From the NCBI GenBank assembly GCA_021234155.1, contig JAJEKV010000002.1:15909428-15973427 (forward strand): a stretch of DNA of 64,000 bases, given 5' to 3'. Below are positions 33,650 through 43,299 of the stretch, piece after piece. The position numbers and the translations under genes were made by a program. How positions within the stretch are numbered: the first letter of the stretch is position 1; each line of letters starts with the position of its first letter. The DNA comes from Isoetes taiwanensis (Eukaryota > Streptophyta > Lycopodiopsida > Isoetales > Isoetaceae). The notes beneath the pieces are model-generated. The model was not told the origin of the DNA, did no database searches, and saw only the letters and a list, made by a program, of their open reading frames with translations.

Positions 33650-36056
33650 TGTTGGAGATTATCCTGGGTGGTCTCCAACTGGGGCCTTACAAGTGTGTTT
33701 TGATGGTCAGGACCTCCAGATCACTTGAGGTGATCAATCTGCACTGCAAAAGAAACTCTGAATTTGCAAGGAAATCTCAAATCAGCTAGAGTCCCTAAAG
33801 CAAAAAAAACTAGCAGCACTCAGACATTCACCACACCATGCATCTACTTCAAAAGCACTTAAAATCTTTACCAGAGTGTGCTAGCCAACTCCAGAAAACT
33901 GTTGTGAAAGGTCTACAGTATAAATGCTCACAGATTTCTCACAAATCAAATTCCTGACTGGGTCAATTTTTGGTCAATGGCCTGGACAGTGAGCTCGATT
34001 CTGCCAAATGCTAGACAATGATCTTTTGTGGCAGAGACCAATTCCCACACCTAGGTGTGCTCCTGTGGGTCACGTGCATATGCTCATTTAGTCCAAACAG
34101 AGCTTAGATTCTTGCTGTAACATGTACTGCCAGAGTCACAATGACAATGTCTGTAACAGGACAGTTTTTGCACTCTGATTGTTAATAATATTTTCTTACG
34201 TTTTTTTCTACTCTGAACACTCACTACTGATGCTCCTAATTGTTCAAACACCAATAGTATTTTGCTAACTTCTTTTGTGCTTAATAACAATGCAAAGTAA
34301 AATGAGTTTAATCACAATCTCACACAATCTTTTCCCAAATTCCGATTTTCATTAAGTCAAAACAGTAAATTCACAACACGAGGTATTCAAGAATGCCCGA
34401 CTGGATCATCTGAGAATAACTCAATCACAAAATAAATGTCAAGTTTCAAGAATTTCAAGGATATTTCATCACAAATGCCTCAGATTTTGATTTCCGAAGC
34501 AGGAGGATCTTATGCAAGCTCTGTAGACGTCACGACTCCACGTTCCTGGTCTTCAAATCCGCTTATCGCCCTCGAAAAAATTCAGTGGAACAAACCCCTT
34601 TTTAAAATCCCCGTCTTGGTCGATCTTGGCAAATTCGCAATCAATGCTACGGTTTTGGTTTAATTGGGCTGTTTTTTCATTGGAATAGGACAAAACCGCC
34701 AACAAATGCAATGATCACCCCGTTTGCCCCAATGTAAAGGAGGTTTCTTGGCAAATTCAAATTTTAGGGTTCGACATGATATATCCCACAGGCCGAGATC
34801 AAAAAGTGGGCCTAGGTATAAATAGAGATCCACATTCTATTTTCTTGATTACGTGGTCTCCTCCCACGCCAAGCTCGGCTCGTGTTTCGACTTGGCATGC
34901 CAGGGGGGACGCCACTTGGCAGAGGATAAGAGGGTAGATAGATGGGGGGGGTAGAATAGGAAAATTTTTGCATTTTTTGGCATGGGGCACGGTTCCCAAG
35001 AAATGAAATTTGAAGGTCTATATAGGGTCTTTTTTTGAGATTTTTTGTGCCAAGTGGCATACTTTCAAGGGAGCTTCAAGATGGCAAGGACAAATCTTGG
35101 AAAAATAATATTTTTGAAAAAAATGAATGACTGGGCAAGGTCAATGTGATATGTGTTGGTCAAACAAGGTATTTTGCCCAAATGGATGATGAGGTGGCAA
35201 TAGGTGAAAATGTAGTGGAAGGATAGAAAATAGGTCAACTAGGGTAAACAAGGCTAGTAGGTTCACTTCCCAAGGTAGTTTGATCATTTGGTTGACCAAT
35301 TTTTGAGTTTGGTTAAAACTCGCCTAGTCATCATTTGATGATGTGGAGTGATGTGATGATGTGGAAATTTGGTGCTTAGGTGGCAACATGATGAATGAGA
35401 CATGAAGGTAGCAAATGATGAGTGGACCAAAGTAGCTTTGGAGGTGATGACATGTACATCTAGTCATCATGCCATGTCACTTGGATATGTGGCTAGGCAT
35501 CTTTGTGTTTTTTGTATTTTTTGTGCTTAGCACATATGTTTTGCTTTAGCTACTTGGTATGGAGTGTGTGACAATGGAATGGCAAGGCATGAGATGAGGA
35601 TGGTGATATAGAGTTCGATGCTAGGCAACTTTTAGATTTGACAACTTCCTTGGGAAATGTGCCCTAGGTCATGGTAGGTCAACTATGAAACAAATGGTTA
35701 TACATGAAATACATGATGGTATAGGATGTGAAAAGGCAATGAGGGTGAAAAAAAATAGGATAAGGATGATGGTGTGATGGCACAAAAAGCAAATAGAGAA
35801 TCTTTAGAATATGAGAAGGATAAGTACCATATCATAGCTTGCCATCTTCACAGGGGTCTTCCAAACCTCATAAGTGCCTTCCTTCAGAGCTAGAAAATGC
35901 ATTCAATCTTTGGAGCTTGAGTTGTGAACTTGTGTCTTGACTTAAAGTCATCCTTTGAGTTCTTCATCAGCATCTCAGTATTCTTGGTCTTCAAGTTGTT
36001 TGCCTGTGATATTGCTCAGGAGCCTTGTACATGTTGCCTGCTATAGCCAGGCAACA
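33650..36056 (-). repeat. 5' LTR of element A
   Basis: 2407 bp, TGTTG...CAACA. Differs from the other LTR by about fifteen substitutions and several small indels, for example an extra 14 bp near 35020 (TATAGGGTCTTTTT) and the loss of about 22 bp near 35970. Confidence 0.95.
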
Positions 36057-36231
36057 TCCCATTTCACTAAGCATTATTGATTAATTGTAGACTTTGTGGT
36101 TATCCACATTATATTTCGAGTCAAAAACTATAATACAATCATATTCTATTGTTATTTACCTGAATGGATTTTTTTTGTGTTCGATTCCCAAAGGGTTTTT
36201 TTAAAATAAACCATGGCGATCCTTCTTGTAG

Positions 36232-37868
36232 TGTGACGGTCCAAGGGAATATACGCCATAAATACGTATATTCCTGGATCCGTCACCATACAAGTCTATC
36301 TTTATAGCCTTGTATACCATAGATTGTGGCACTAGGGGGCATGGCTAAGTTATTCTCATAACTTAGCCAACCATAGGTTAAGCCCACGTGGCCTTAACCT
36401 ATTGGGGCACCGCCACACAGGACTCACCCGATTGGTGCCACGTGGCATCCTAGGTGGACCTAACTTATATAGGCATAAACCCTAACCCTAGACCTCTTTC
36501 CAGCCCTAGCACCCAGAGACTCACCTACTTGTTCGAAACCCCGTTTCGAACATCGTTCGTTGTGGCATAGGCTGGTGCAGCAGCCCCAGCAGGGTAGACC
36601 CGTTCTTGGAGTAGGAACAGCAGCTTGTGAGTCGAAGACCATGGAGGCGCCCGGATCTGGAGGGAGAGCATCAGGAGCAGGTATGTAGGATAGTAGTTGT
36701 GATAGCTCATCTGGGATTAGCATTCCAAGATGTGCTAGTATTTTGTATCTAGAGTAGAGCCATCCTAGAACCCATATTCAACATCTTGAACCCTAATCAA
36801 GGAACCCTAACTATTAGTTAGTTGTATGATTAGGTTAAGATGTTCTTCTTATGATTATTCTCATGATGTGATGATTATGTGATGTTGGTTGATCATGTTT
36901 GCTCCTCTTGTATTGGGAAGGGGGGTAGAGACCTAGGGCCATATGTAGTATGTTCCTAGAGTAGATCCCTTAGTTCCTATTAGTTGCGGCCTGTGCATAG
37001 GAGCCCACCAGGCTATTGAGGCTATGATACGACTCAGCACCAGATAACGGGGCTAGAGGGAAAGTGGAGGGAGGATCCCTGCCGAGTGGGGGCTTCGGGG
37101 GATCCCATAGTGGGCTAGGCCTATGGTCGGTCACTTCTGGGTGGGCGAGCATGGGTCCGACACCTCCCGGGCAATGGTGTTGCCCCGCCTTCGGGAGCCG
37201 CAAGTGCTGGCTTGGCTCTCGCTTTGGGGGTTCACTGGTACTAATCGCGGTGTCGCCACGATTCTCTAGCCGCCCACGGCACCTCTAGACCCTGGGAAGG
37301 GGAGATGCAACCCTTCCTGCCTCATCGGACCAGGGAGATGCAACCTGGAGTAGTCCCGATGGGTGATGCCATGGGATTGCGTATCCGGAAGGCTAGAGTC
37401 CCTGTCGAAGCCTGATCTAGCCCATCCGCAAAGTATGCAATGTGAAGGGCGGATGGAGTGGTCAACCCTAGCCATTGTTCTATGCCAGCCCCTCGCCATT
37501 GCCATGACTGGTCCGCTCTATCTTGAGGCTCAGCCCGCCACCACCCTCCTTACGAAGTCCGGTAGGGGTAGGAGCTCTCCTGTTTTATGGTTTGTGATTA
37601 TCATCTTTGCATTGGTTTATGTGCGATGCACTACCCTCCGAGGTAGTATTTGTATATGTTTTATGCTAGTTCTGACGTGTTATCGCTTCCGCTGTTATAG
37701 GAGCCCATAGGGGAAGGGCGCGCAAGACACCTTCGTGTTCCCTCCCCGCACTAAGAGTCACCTCGAAAGGGAGGGGTTAGACGGAAGGGCCCATGCGTTG
37801 CTTGAGCCGGATGGGGATTTCTGCTGGGTATCTGGTGGGGCCGTATGTTTAGCGGTGGAGCCGTCACA
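36232..37868 (+). repeat. 5' LTR of element B
   Basis: 1637 bp. A TATATAGG TATA-like box lies near 36467, with two CACGTGG motifs upstream (about 36385 and 36440) and a telo-box AAACCCTAA at 36477-36485, all in the same places in the other LTR. Confidence 0.97.
36466..36485 (+). promoter_or_regulatory. LTR core promoter: TATA box and telo-box
   Basis: TATATAGG followed within 10 bp by the plant telo-box AAACCCTAA. The arrangement repeats in the 3' LTR at about 47916-47935. Strand and position fit an LTR promoter. Confidence 0.5.
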
Positions 37869-37869
37869 A

Positions 37870-37881
37870 TGGTATCAGAGC
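37870..37881 (+). other. Primer-binding site of element B (tRNA-Met)
   Basis: TGGTATCAGAGC, exactly complementary to the 3' end of plant initiator tRNA-Met, one base after the 5' LTR. Confidence 0.95.
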
Positions 37882-38440
37882 AATGTTCTTGGTTGACCAA
37901 GAACTAGCACTGACCATAACCATGAAGTAGTCTAACAGGCCTATAGGGGTGTGAAATAAACATTTCCACCATCGAACCGCGAAAATGGGGGAAAAATTTT
38001 TCTCCTAGGTAGTGGGTCAGGACTTAGGTTAAGTGTTAGACGAAAGTTGAGTGAGTCAAACTCATCTTCTAGTAAAATTGGAGTGAAAATCATGCATCTG
38101 CATCAAATTTCACCTAAAATGGGTCGAAGAATCATGCCAATCGGAGACCCAGTGAAAAAATGGCAAATTCATAGATTACACTTCGAACCATTAGAAAAAT
38201 TCGAAATTCAAGTGTAATATCAGTTAATATGGATTTAACATATACATTAATAATTAAATAATTACTAAATATCTTGTAATTAATAAGGGGGGCTAATAAA
38301 TAGGGGTAATTATGGTAGGAGAATATTCTCAGGGACCCTCCTCTTTAAATATCTCTGACACCTCATTTTTCCCTCCAAACTTTCCTCCACCTTCTCTCTC
38401 TTGACCAGCCTATCCCCACCCGTTTTCTAGACCGTTAAGT
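37882..38440 (+). other. Leader of element B upstream of the H3-like gene
   Basis: No gene seen. AT-rich until about 38330, then CTCTTTAAATATCTC (38341-38355), a possible TATA element about 90 bp before the H3-like ATG, and a C/T-rich stretch typical of a plant 5' leader. Confidence 0.45.
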
Positions 38441-39524
38441 ATGGCCAGAACCAAACAGACCTACAGGAAGCCAGGACAGCGCCCCACACTCTCGATGGCG
38501 AACCTAGCAGCGGGACGCCATGTGAAGAAGATCCCGGAGCACCTCCGACCCAAGAAGGGGGAAGAGGAGCTTCCCCTACCCCGCAGCAGCAGCGACGGCA
38601 CCTATCACGATGCCGAGCAGCCCCGCCAGCCAGGAACGCGAAAGAACCGACGATCTCGCCACTTCGGGGCCACAGATAACCGGGCGGAAGAGCAGGAGGA
38701 AGAGCGTGTCCAAAGAACAGTGGACGGCTGGCCTCTACGCCAAGGAAGAAAGGCAAGGAGAAGGTTGCGGAGTGGCCAGAAGAGAGGGCCGCAAGGAGGA
38801 AGAGGGAGCGCGAGGAGGAGCTGCGGCGGCAGGAGCGGAGGACGAAGAGAAGAAACGACGGTCCCCGCCGAACCGTCGTGATAGAGGAGCCTCCCCGGCG
38901 CGAGGAGGAGCACGTGGAAGGAGAGGAGCAGGAGGAAGAAGAGCAGGAGGAAGAAGATGAGCAGGGGGAAGGGGCGGACCCAAGACCACCTTACCCAGTG
39001 TGGCCCAAGCCACCTAAGGTGGTAAAGAAGCAGAAGGCGGGCGAGCGGGCCTTCGCCTTGAAGGAGGACCGTCTCTACCGGCGCCGCCTCAAGGCATACC
39101 AAGAATACCTTCGTCGGTGGACGAGGTATAATGATTGGTACTGCCGGCAAAACATCCAGCGCACCGTGGAGGGAGGCCGGCCGCCAAAGAACCAGCCTAA
39201 GCCGCCGCCGCCACAGCCCGAGAAGCCGAAGAAGGTCCACCATGGGCCTAATTCTGGGCATTACACTCCTGTCTTCCGGAGATTAGACACTTTCAGCAGT
39301 GCACTAATCCCCGATTAGGGAAGGCACCTTTTGAGCGACTCATGCGGGAGGTGATGGCGGAGTTCGTCACCGACTACAGAGTGACGTCGCTCACAACTCG
39401 GGTGTTGCAAGTAGCCGCCGAGGCTGAGCTCACCCGGGTTGTTTGAGGAAGGGAACCTCTCGCGATCCACGCCAAGAGGGTGACTCTAATGCCCAAGGAT
39501 ATATATTTATTGCCGCATCCATAA
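38441..39524 (+). CDS. Histone H3-like protein with long charged insert, inside element B (frameshifted)
   Basis: The ATG at 38441 opens with MARTKQTYRKPGQRP. The first nine residues after Met equal the histone H3 tail except Ala7 to Tyr; Ser10 is Pro. A long Arg/Lys/Glu-rich linker follows, including an acidic run at about 38905-38975. From about 39260 comes an H3 fold: PFERLMREVMAEF (helix 1; H3 has PFQRLVREIAQDF), VLQVAAEAEL (helix 2; LALQEAAEAYL), then a FEEGNL block and AIHAKRVTLMPKDIYL (H3: AIHAKRVTIMPKDIQL). About 36 of 62 fold residues agree with H3 in my hand alignment. Helix 3 is cut to YLLPHP before a stop at 39522. As sequenced the frame breaks near 38680-38760, 39314 and 39441-39460; the first open piece is 146 codons. 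GC content is higher than in gag-pol, suggesting capture of a host gene. It could be a CenH3-like or other H3 variant, but the linker is far longer than a normal tail. Confidence 0.88.
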
Positions 39525-40237
39525 AGGAATATCCTTGAGGATGCATTTTTTGTTCAAACTAATGTAATTATTAAGTTTTCCCCATAAATATAAAATTTTG
39601 TTTTGCAATTAGTAGTAGACAAATCCTCCTTCCCGCATTAGATAAAATTTTAATTGAAGCGGCCCCGAAATCGGGTCACACGCCGCCAGACCGCCGCGCC
39701 CGCGCGACGCAGAGGCGCGTTTCAAGGCCTCGACCCGGTTTCGCAAAACTTTATCAATTTAAGGTCTAAATCATGTAAGAAAAACCCCTAGTTAGATTAG
39801 AATCGTCCAAATAGTCATCCTAGCAATTCGAATTCTTCAAAAATCCACAGCAGAGCTAAGAATAGACCCAAATCGGGTCACACCGCCAGCCACCGGCTGC
39901 GCGCGGCGACGCAGAGGCGCTTTCAAGGGCTCGACCGATTTCGGCCAATTTTTCGCCCAATCGACCAATTTTGACCCAACAAACTGCCATGTAACGTTTC
40001 TTGCTTTGTTTTGTTTAGAATTGCACTTCATGGTAGCTCATTTGGACACCCAGGGCCATAGATTTGGAGTCTCTCCCATCAAGAACCTTTGTGCACGGAA
40101 CCCGAGGCACCTCTAGTCTATAAAAAGGGACCCTCATTTGTCATTTTTTTCCCATTAGAGTTGCTCTCAGCCCCTTTGGCGATTTCTTTGGCTTTTGCTC
40201 ATTTCCATCAGCCATTTTCCATAGCTATTCCTGTTCA
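39525..40237 (+). other. Intergenic region between H3-like gene and ORF504
   Basis: No gene. A GC-rich segment of about 90 bp is repeated directly (near 39664 and 39869), sharing AAATCGGGTCACAC and GACGCAGAGGCGC. A canonical TATA box, CTATAAAAAGGGA, lies at 40118-40130. Confidence 0.6.
40118..40130 (+). promoter_or_regulatory. Internal TATA box upstream of ORF504
   Basis: CTATAAAAAGGGA, about 110 bp before the ATG at 40238, well placed for a separate plant Pol II promoter inside the element. Confidence 0.5.
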
Positions 40238-41752
40238 ATGGCGCCCTCAAGTTTTGTCAGATGGTATAATGAGACCAATCACATTCGTGATTGTTCCCCT
40301 GAACAAGTCTTCCATGTTTTTGATTATCTCTTTGATCTCCATGCCACTCTGACTAGAACTCCATACTACACTGACATCATTTGTCAATATGATCAGCAGG
40401 TCTTACCCTGGGAAGTTAGCTTGCCACCTAGGGGAGGGAAATGGGTTTCTCTAGATTCTCTTGCTCAAGCCATAGGTGGGGGATCCAGGGGTAAGAACAA
40501 GCTATGGGATAGAACCAGAAACATGCCAGACTACATGACCTGTAAGCATCATAGGCATAGGTACCTCTCAAGCCAGGCAGCCTTAGCATTGTTCATGCAG
40601 TATAGGGCAGTTAACCAACCAGGGGAGCCGTCAATCCAACCCTTGGATTTGGCACCTCTCGACACCCGAGCAGCACAGATAAGCATCCAGGAGATCCAGA
40701 CCTTAGCATACGAACACTACGGCTCCACATCAGAAGCACCTACGTTGCAAATCGAGCAGGATTACGAAGAGGAAGAGGAAGAGAACCCAAGCTGGGAGAT
40801 GAGGGAGGCAGGAAGGATGGAGAGGCGTATAGCTCGGCAACAGGAAGCGCTAAGGCGGGACTTTGAGCCACCAATGGGCATCACGGGCCTCACCCCAGTA
40901 ATCGTCGATGGCGAGGAGTACATATTCGCCACCGACATCCTCAACCTCCCCTATTGCCAAGAGGAGAACCTCAGGATAGACGAACTCCTAGGCCTAATTG
41001 CACAGGAACAGGGTAGCGACTTCATCGACTACTCCTACCAGGAGATACCAAGGGAAGTAGCGGAGCGACATTCCTATGCGGGGGAAACTATGTCGGACAT
41101 CCAGGCATATCAACAGATAAGGCAGATGTATCAGCAACAGGAACCCATCATTCCAGAAGAAGAATTTCAGGAAATCCAAAGCAGGTTGTACAAGCCGGGA
41201 AGGGGCCCAAGCGCCAGCAGACCAGTGCGCTCCATGAGTACGCGAGAAGCTCGTAGCAGCATCAATTTGGAGAGTGCAACTACTATGTGGAGAGACCATG
41301 AGGATCTTATGGCATTGGACATCTTCGGCGAAGCAGCTGGGAGAAAAGGTACGGGCACCGGGGGCGGAACCAAGGGCAAGTCACTCAGGTACTATCTTCC
41401 GGCCCTTAGCCAGGGGCAGATGATAGTTTTCCATAAAGAATTTAGCCCAAGAGGTGAAGAGTCCGTAGCACTCCTTATAGCACTTTCGGGCTTTGGTCAG
41501 CATGCGAGAATAGATGTGAAAGTAGACCATGTTATCCTCTTCAAGAGATCAGTAGCACTTCATGCTCTCGACTTCGCAAGGGGCCACCTCAGGGATGCGC
41601 ACTTGTCAGTAGTAGCGGCAACTGCACCAGAACTCCCAGCACCACAGGTAGCAAGAGCATTGGAGGGAGGATCGGCGGCTAGAATCCTGCAGAACATGGG
41701 CAAGGGCACAGGATTCAAGAAAATCAAGGACTTTTTCAAGCGACATCGTTGA
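40238..41752 (+). CDS. ORF504: intact accessory protein of unknown function in element B
   Basis: 504 codons, ATG to TGA, uninterrupted, between the H3-like gene and gag. I do not recognise the family. The N-terminal 160 residues look globular (FVRWYNETNHIRDC, VFDYLFDLHATLTRTPYY, WEVSLPPRGGKWVSLDSLAQ). An acidic run (YEEEEEENPSWEM) follows near residue 172, then an Arg-rich segment (RRIARQQEALRRDFE), a Gln-rich helix (IQAYQQIRQMYQQQEPIIPE) and a C-terminal domain (YYLPALSQGQMIVFHKEF, LIALSGFGQHARIDVKVDHV, SVALHALDFARGHLRDAHL) ending in a basic tail (FKKIKDFFKRHR). No Cys/His zinc motif, protease, chromodomain or membrane segment is seen. It is distinct from the element's gag, which follows and has its own knuckle. 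An extra structural protein, a chromatin-acting partner of the H3-like protein or a captured host gene are all possible. Confidence 0.8.
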   Translation: MAPSSFVRWYNETNHIRDCSPEQVFHVFDYLFDLHATLTRTPYYTDIICQYDQQVLPWEVSLPPRGGKWVSLDSLAQAIGGGSRGKNKLWDRTRNMPDYMTCKHHRHRYLSSQAALALFMQYRAVNQPGEPSIQPLDLAPLDTRAAQISIQEIQTLAYEHYGSTSEAPTLQIEQDYEEEEEENPSWEMREAGRMERRIARQQEALRRDFEPPMGITGLTPVIVDGEEYIFATDILNLPYCQEENLRIDELLGLIAQEQGSDFIDYSYQEIPREVAERHSYAGETMSDIQAYQQIRQMYQQQEPIIPEEEFQEIQSRLYKPGRGPSASRPVRSMSTREARSSINLESATTMWRDHEDLMALDIFGEAAGRKGTGTGGGTKGKSLRYYLPALSQGQMIVFHKEFSPRGEESVALLIALSGFGQHARIDVKVDHVILFKRSVALHALDFARGHLRDAHLSVVAATAPELPAPQVARALEGGSAARILQNMGKGTGFKKIKDFFKRHR

Positions 41753-41980
41753 TGGAAGATTTGGGGTGCTAAGTTAATTAAAATACATTGTAACTCCTTT
41801 TTAAGTATTATCATGTAGTTCATTAAGTGTACCCATATATACTAATTAATGTATTACCATGATTTTGACTTGTAAAAGAAATTTTCATATGATTTCTTTT
41901 GTACCTAACAACAATTTAATTGTAAGCAAAAATGATCATTGCCTAACCTAATAACATGTATTAATGATCAATCCTTGCAG
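41753..41980 (+). other. AT-rich spacer ending in a splice-acceptor-like site
   Basis: Strongly AT-rich, intron-like sequence ending TCAATCCTTGCAG (41968-41980) right before the gag-like frame begins. It may be an intron, or the 3' end of ORF504 plus a leader. Confidence 0.4.
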
Positions 41981-43299
41981 CAAGGAACTCAAGTGCAGGA
42001 TCTCAAGATCAGCACCGACCACGCAATTGGGTACCAAGGAATCTGTTTGGCAGGGAACAAGAGGATGTTGAGCAGGATATGTCACCAGAGGCGATCCAAC
42101 GAAGGTTGGTGCGAGATGAGGAATCGATGCAACACCTCATCAAGCGGGCGACACCTCTCATGAATGCATGGGGAAGATGGTCACCCACCTCCACCTTGTT
42201 TTCCGGGTGGTGACGAAGTCCCTCAGCAGGAAGGGGAGGGCAACCAGGGGAACGCCAGGGATAGAAGAAGGAAGAGGAGAACCAGGAGCCCATCATCATC
42301 TAGCTCCAGCTCATCGGATAGTTCTTCCAGTGAGGACAGTTCTAGTCTCGACAAGCGGTGACTCGCACACCTAAGGCAAGGAAAAGGGCAAGAAAGACAG
42401 ATGATTACCGAAAAAGGTGGATAGTGCTATGAGCAATGTGTGGAAGACAAAGGAAGTGGGCGGTTCCGGGAAAAGACAGATCAGGCATGGAAGCTGAAGC
42501 ATGGCTTGATGAAATGGACGAATTTGGTAACTCTTACGGTATGAAAGACAAGGATATAGGGAAAGTTGCTACAGCTAACCTTATTGGACCGGCAAGGATC
42601 TGGTGGAAGGGATATGCTAAGTCTAACAAGCTGAAGAGGAACAATTGCAGATTTAAGACTTTTAGCAAGGCTTTCCGTAAGCACTATGTACCAAGGTCCC
42701 ATACTAGTAGACAGATCCAGCAGTTTTACAGGTTGAATCAGGGTAGCTTATCAGTGGCTAAGTATACCGAAGAATTCATGAGACTTAGACTTCATGTCCC
42801 GGGAGTATCAGAAAGGCAAGCAGTGGACACCTATATTGAGGGGTTGAACAGCAATATCAAGAGGCTTGTTAGAGCAATCAACCCAAGGTCAGTTGCAGAG
42901 GCCGAAGATAAAGCTATAAGTTTGGAAGAGGCACCAGCAACTCCAGCAGAGAAGCAGTCAACCTTCAGGGGTAAGAGTTCAGGGCAGTATCAGGGACAAT
43001 ATCAGGGTAAGCAATCGCCAGCCTACACCATGGAGAGTCAGCAGCAAGGTAAGGGTCAGAGCAAAGCTTTTGGGGACCGTAAGCCACAGAATGCATCAGG
43101 GGGCAGCGCTCTTAAGCGTCTCCTAGACAGTCTGCCGAAGGAAAAGAGACAGGAATGCATTGAGAAGAAGTTATGCTTCAGGTGCTTCCAGCCAGGGCAC
43201 CGGACACATGATTGTCCATTCGTCATGCAGTCAGCCTTGGCAGAACTCTTGGATTGGGACTCCCCAACAGAAGCGCACCTTTTTATTTTAAGACGATGA
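41981..43299 (+). pseudogene. Gag of element B with CCHC zinc knuckle, N-terminal half frameshifted
   Basis: The N-terminal part, about 41995-42210 (NWVPRNLFGREQEDVEQDMS, LIKRATPLMNAWGRW), breaks into a Ser-rich segment at 42230-42360 (RRTRSPSSSSSSSSDSSSSE) in another frame. The main frame runs 42436-43299. It has the retrotransposon gag domain (WLDEMDEFGNSYGMKDKD, ANLIGPARIWWKGYAKSN, FRKHYVP, YTEEFMRLRLHVPG, DTYIEGLNSNIKRLVRAI) and a zinc knuckle, CFRCFQPGHRTHDC. Gag coats and packages element RNA. The ATG at 42436 is probably not the original start. Confidence 0.85.

Larger units (their letters stand above)
25144..36056 (-). mobile_element. LTR retrotransposon A (Ty3/gypsy, Tat-like), nearly complete
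   Basis: Two LTRs (25144-27557 and 33650-36056) start TGTTG and end CAACA, flanked by the perfect 5-bp target duplication TCCCA (25139-25143 and 36057-36061). On the minus strand the order is 5' LTR, tRNA-Gln primer site, gag, protease, extra RNase H, RT, degraded native RNase H, integrase, 3' LTR. The LTRs are nearly identical, so the insertion is recent, yet gag-pol carries frameshifts. A clear polypurine tract next to the 3' LTR is not seen on the coding strand. The LDGGSS-type protease and cellular-type RNase H point to the Tat side of Ty3. Confidence 0.95.

Noticed and set aside
36477-36495. Interstitial telomere tract
   Set aside because: Only AAACCCTAACCCTAG, about two units, repeated in the other LTR; better described as a telo-box.
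37064-37710. Several open frames in the element B LTR
   Set aside because: GC-rich LTR sequence, disrupted differently in the other LTR; no domain.
38441-38881. Ordinary host histone H3 gene
   Set aside because: The tail has A7Y and S10P, the linker is far too long, and the gene lies inside the LTR element.
38605-39261. 218-codon Leu/Arg-rich minus-strand frame
   Set aside because: Antisense of the GC-rich H3-like gene; its composition follows from the sense strand.
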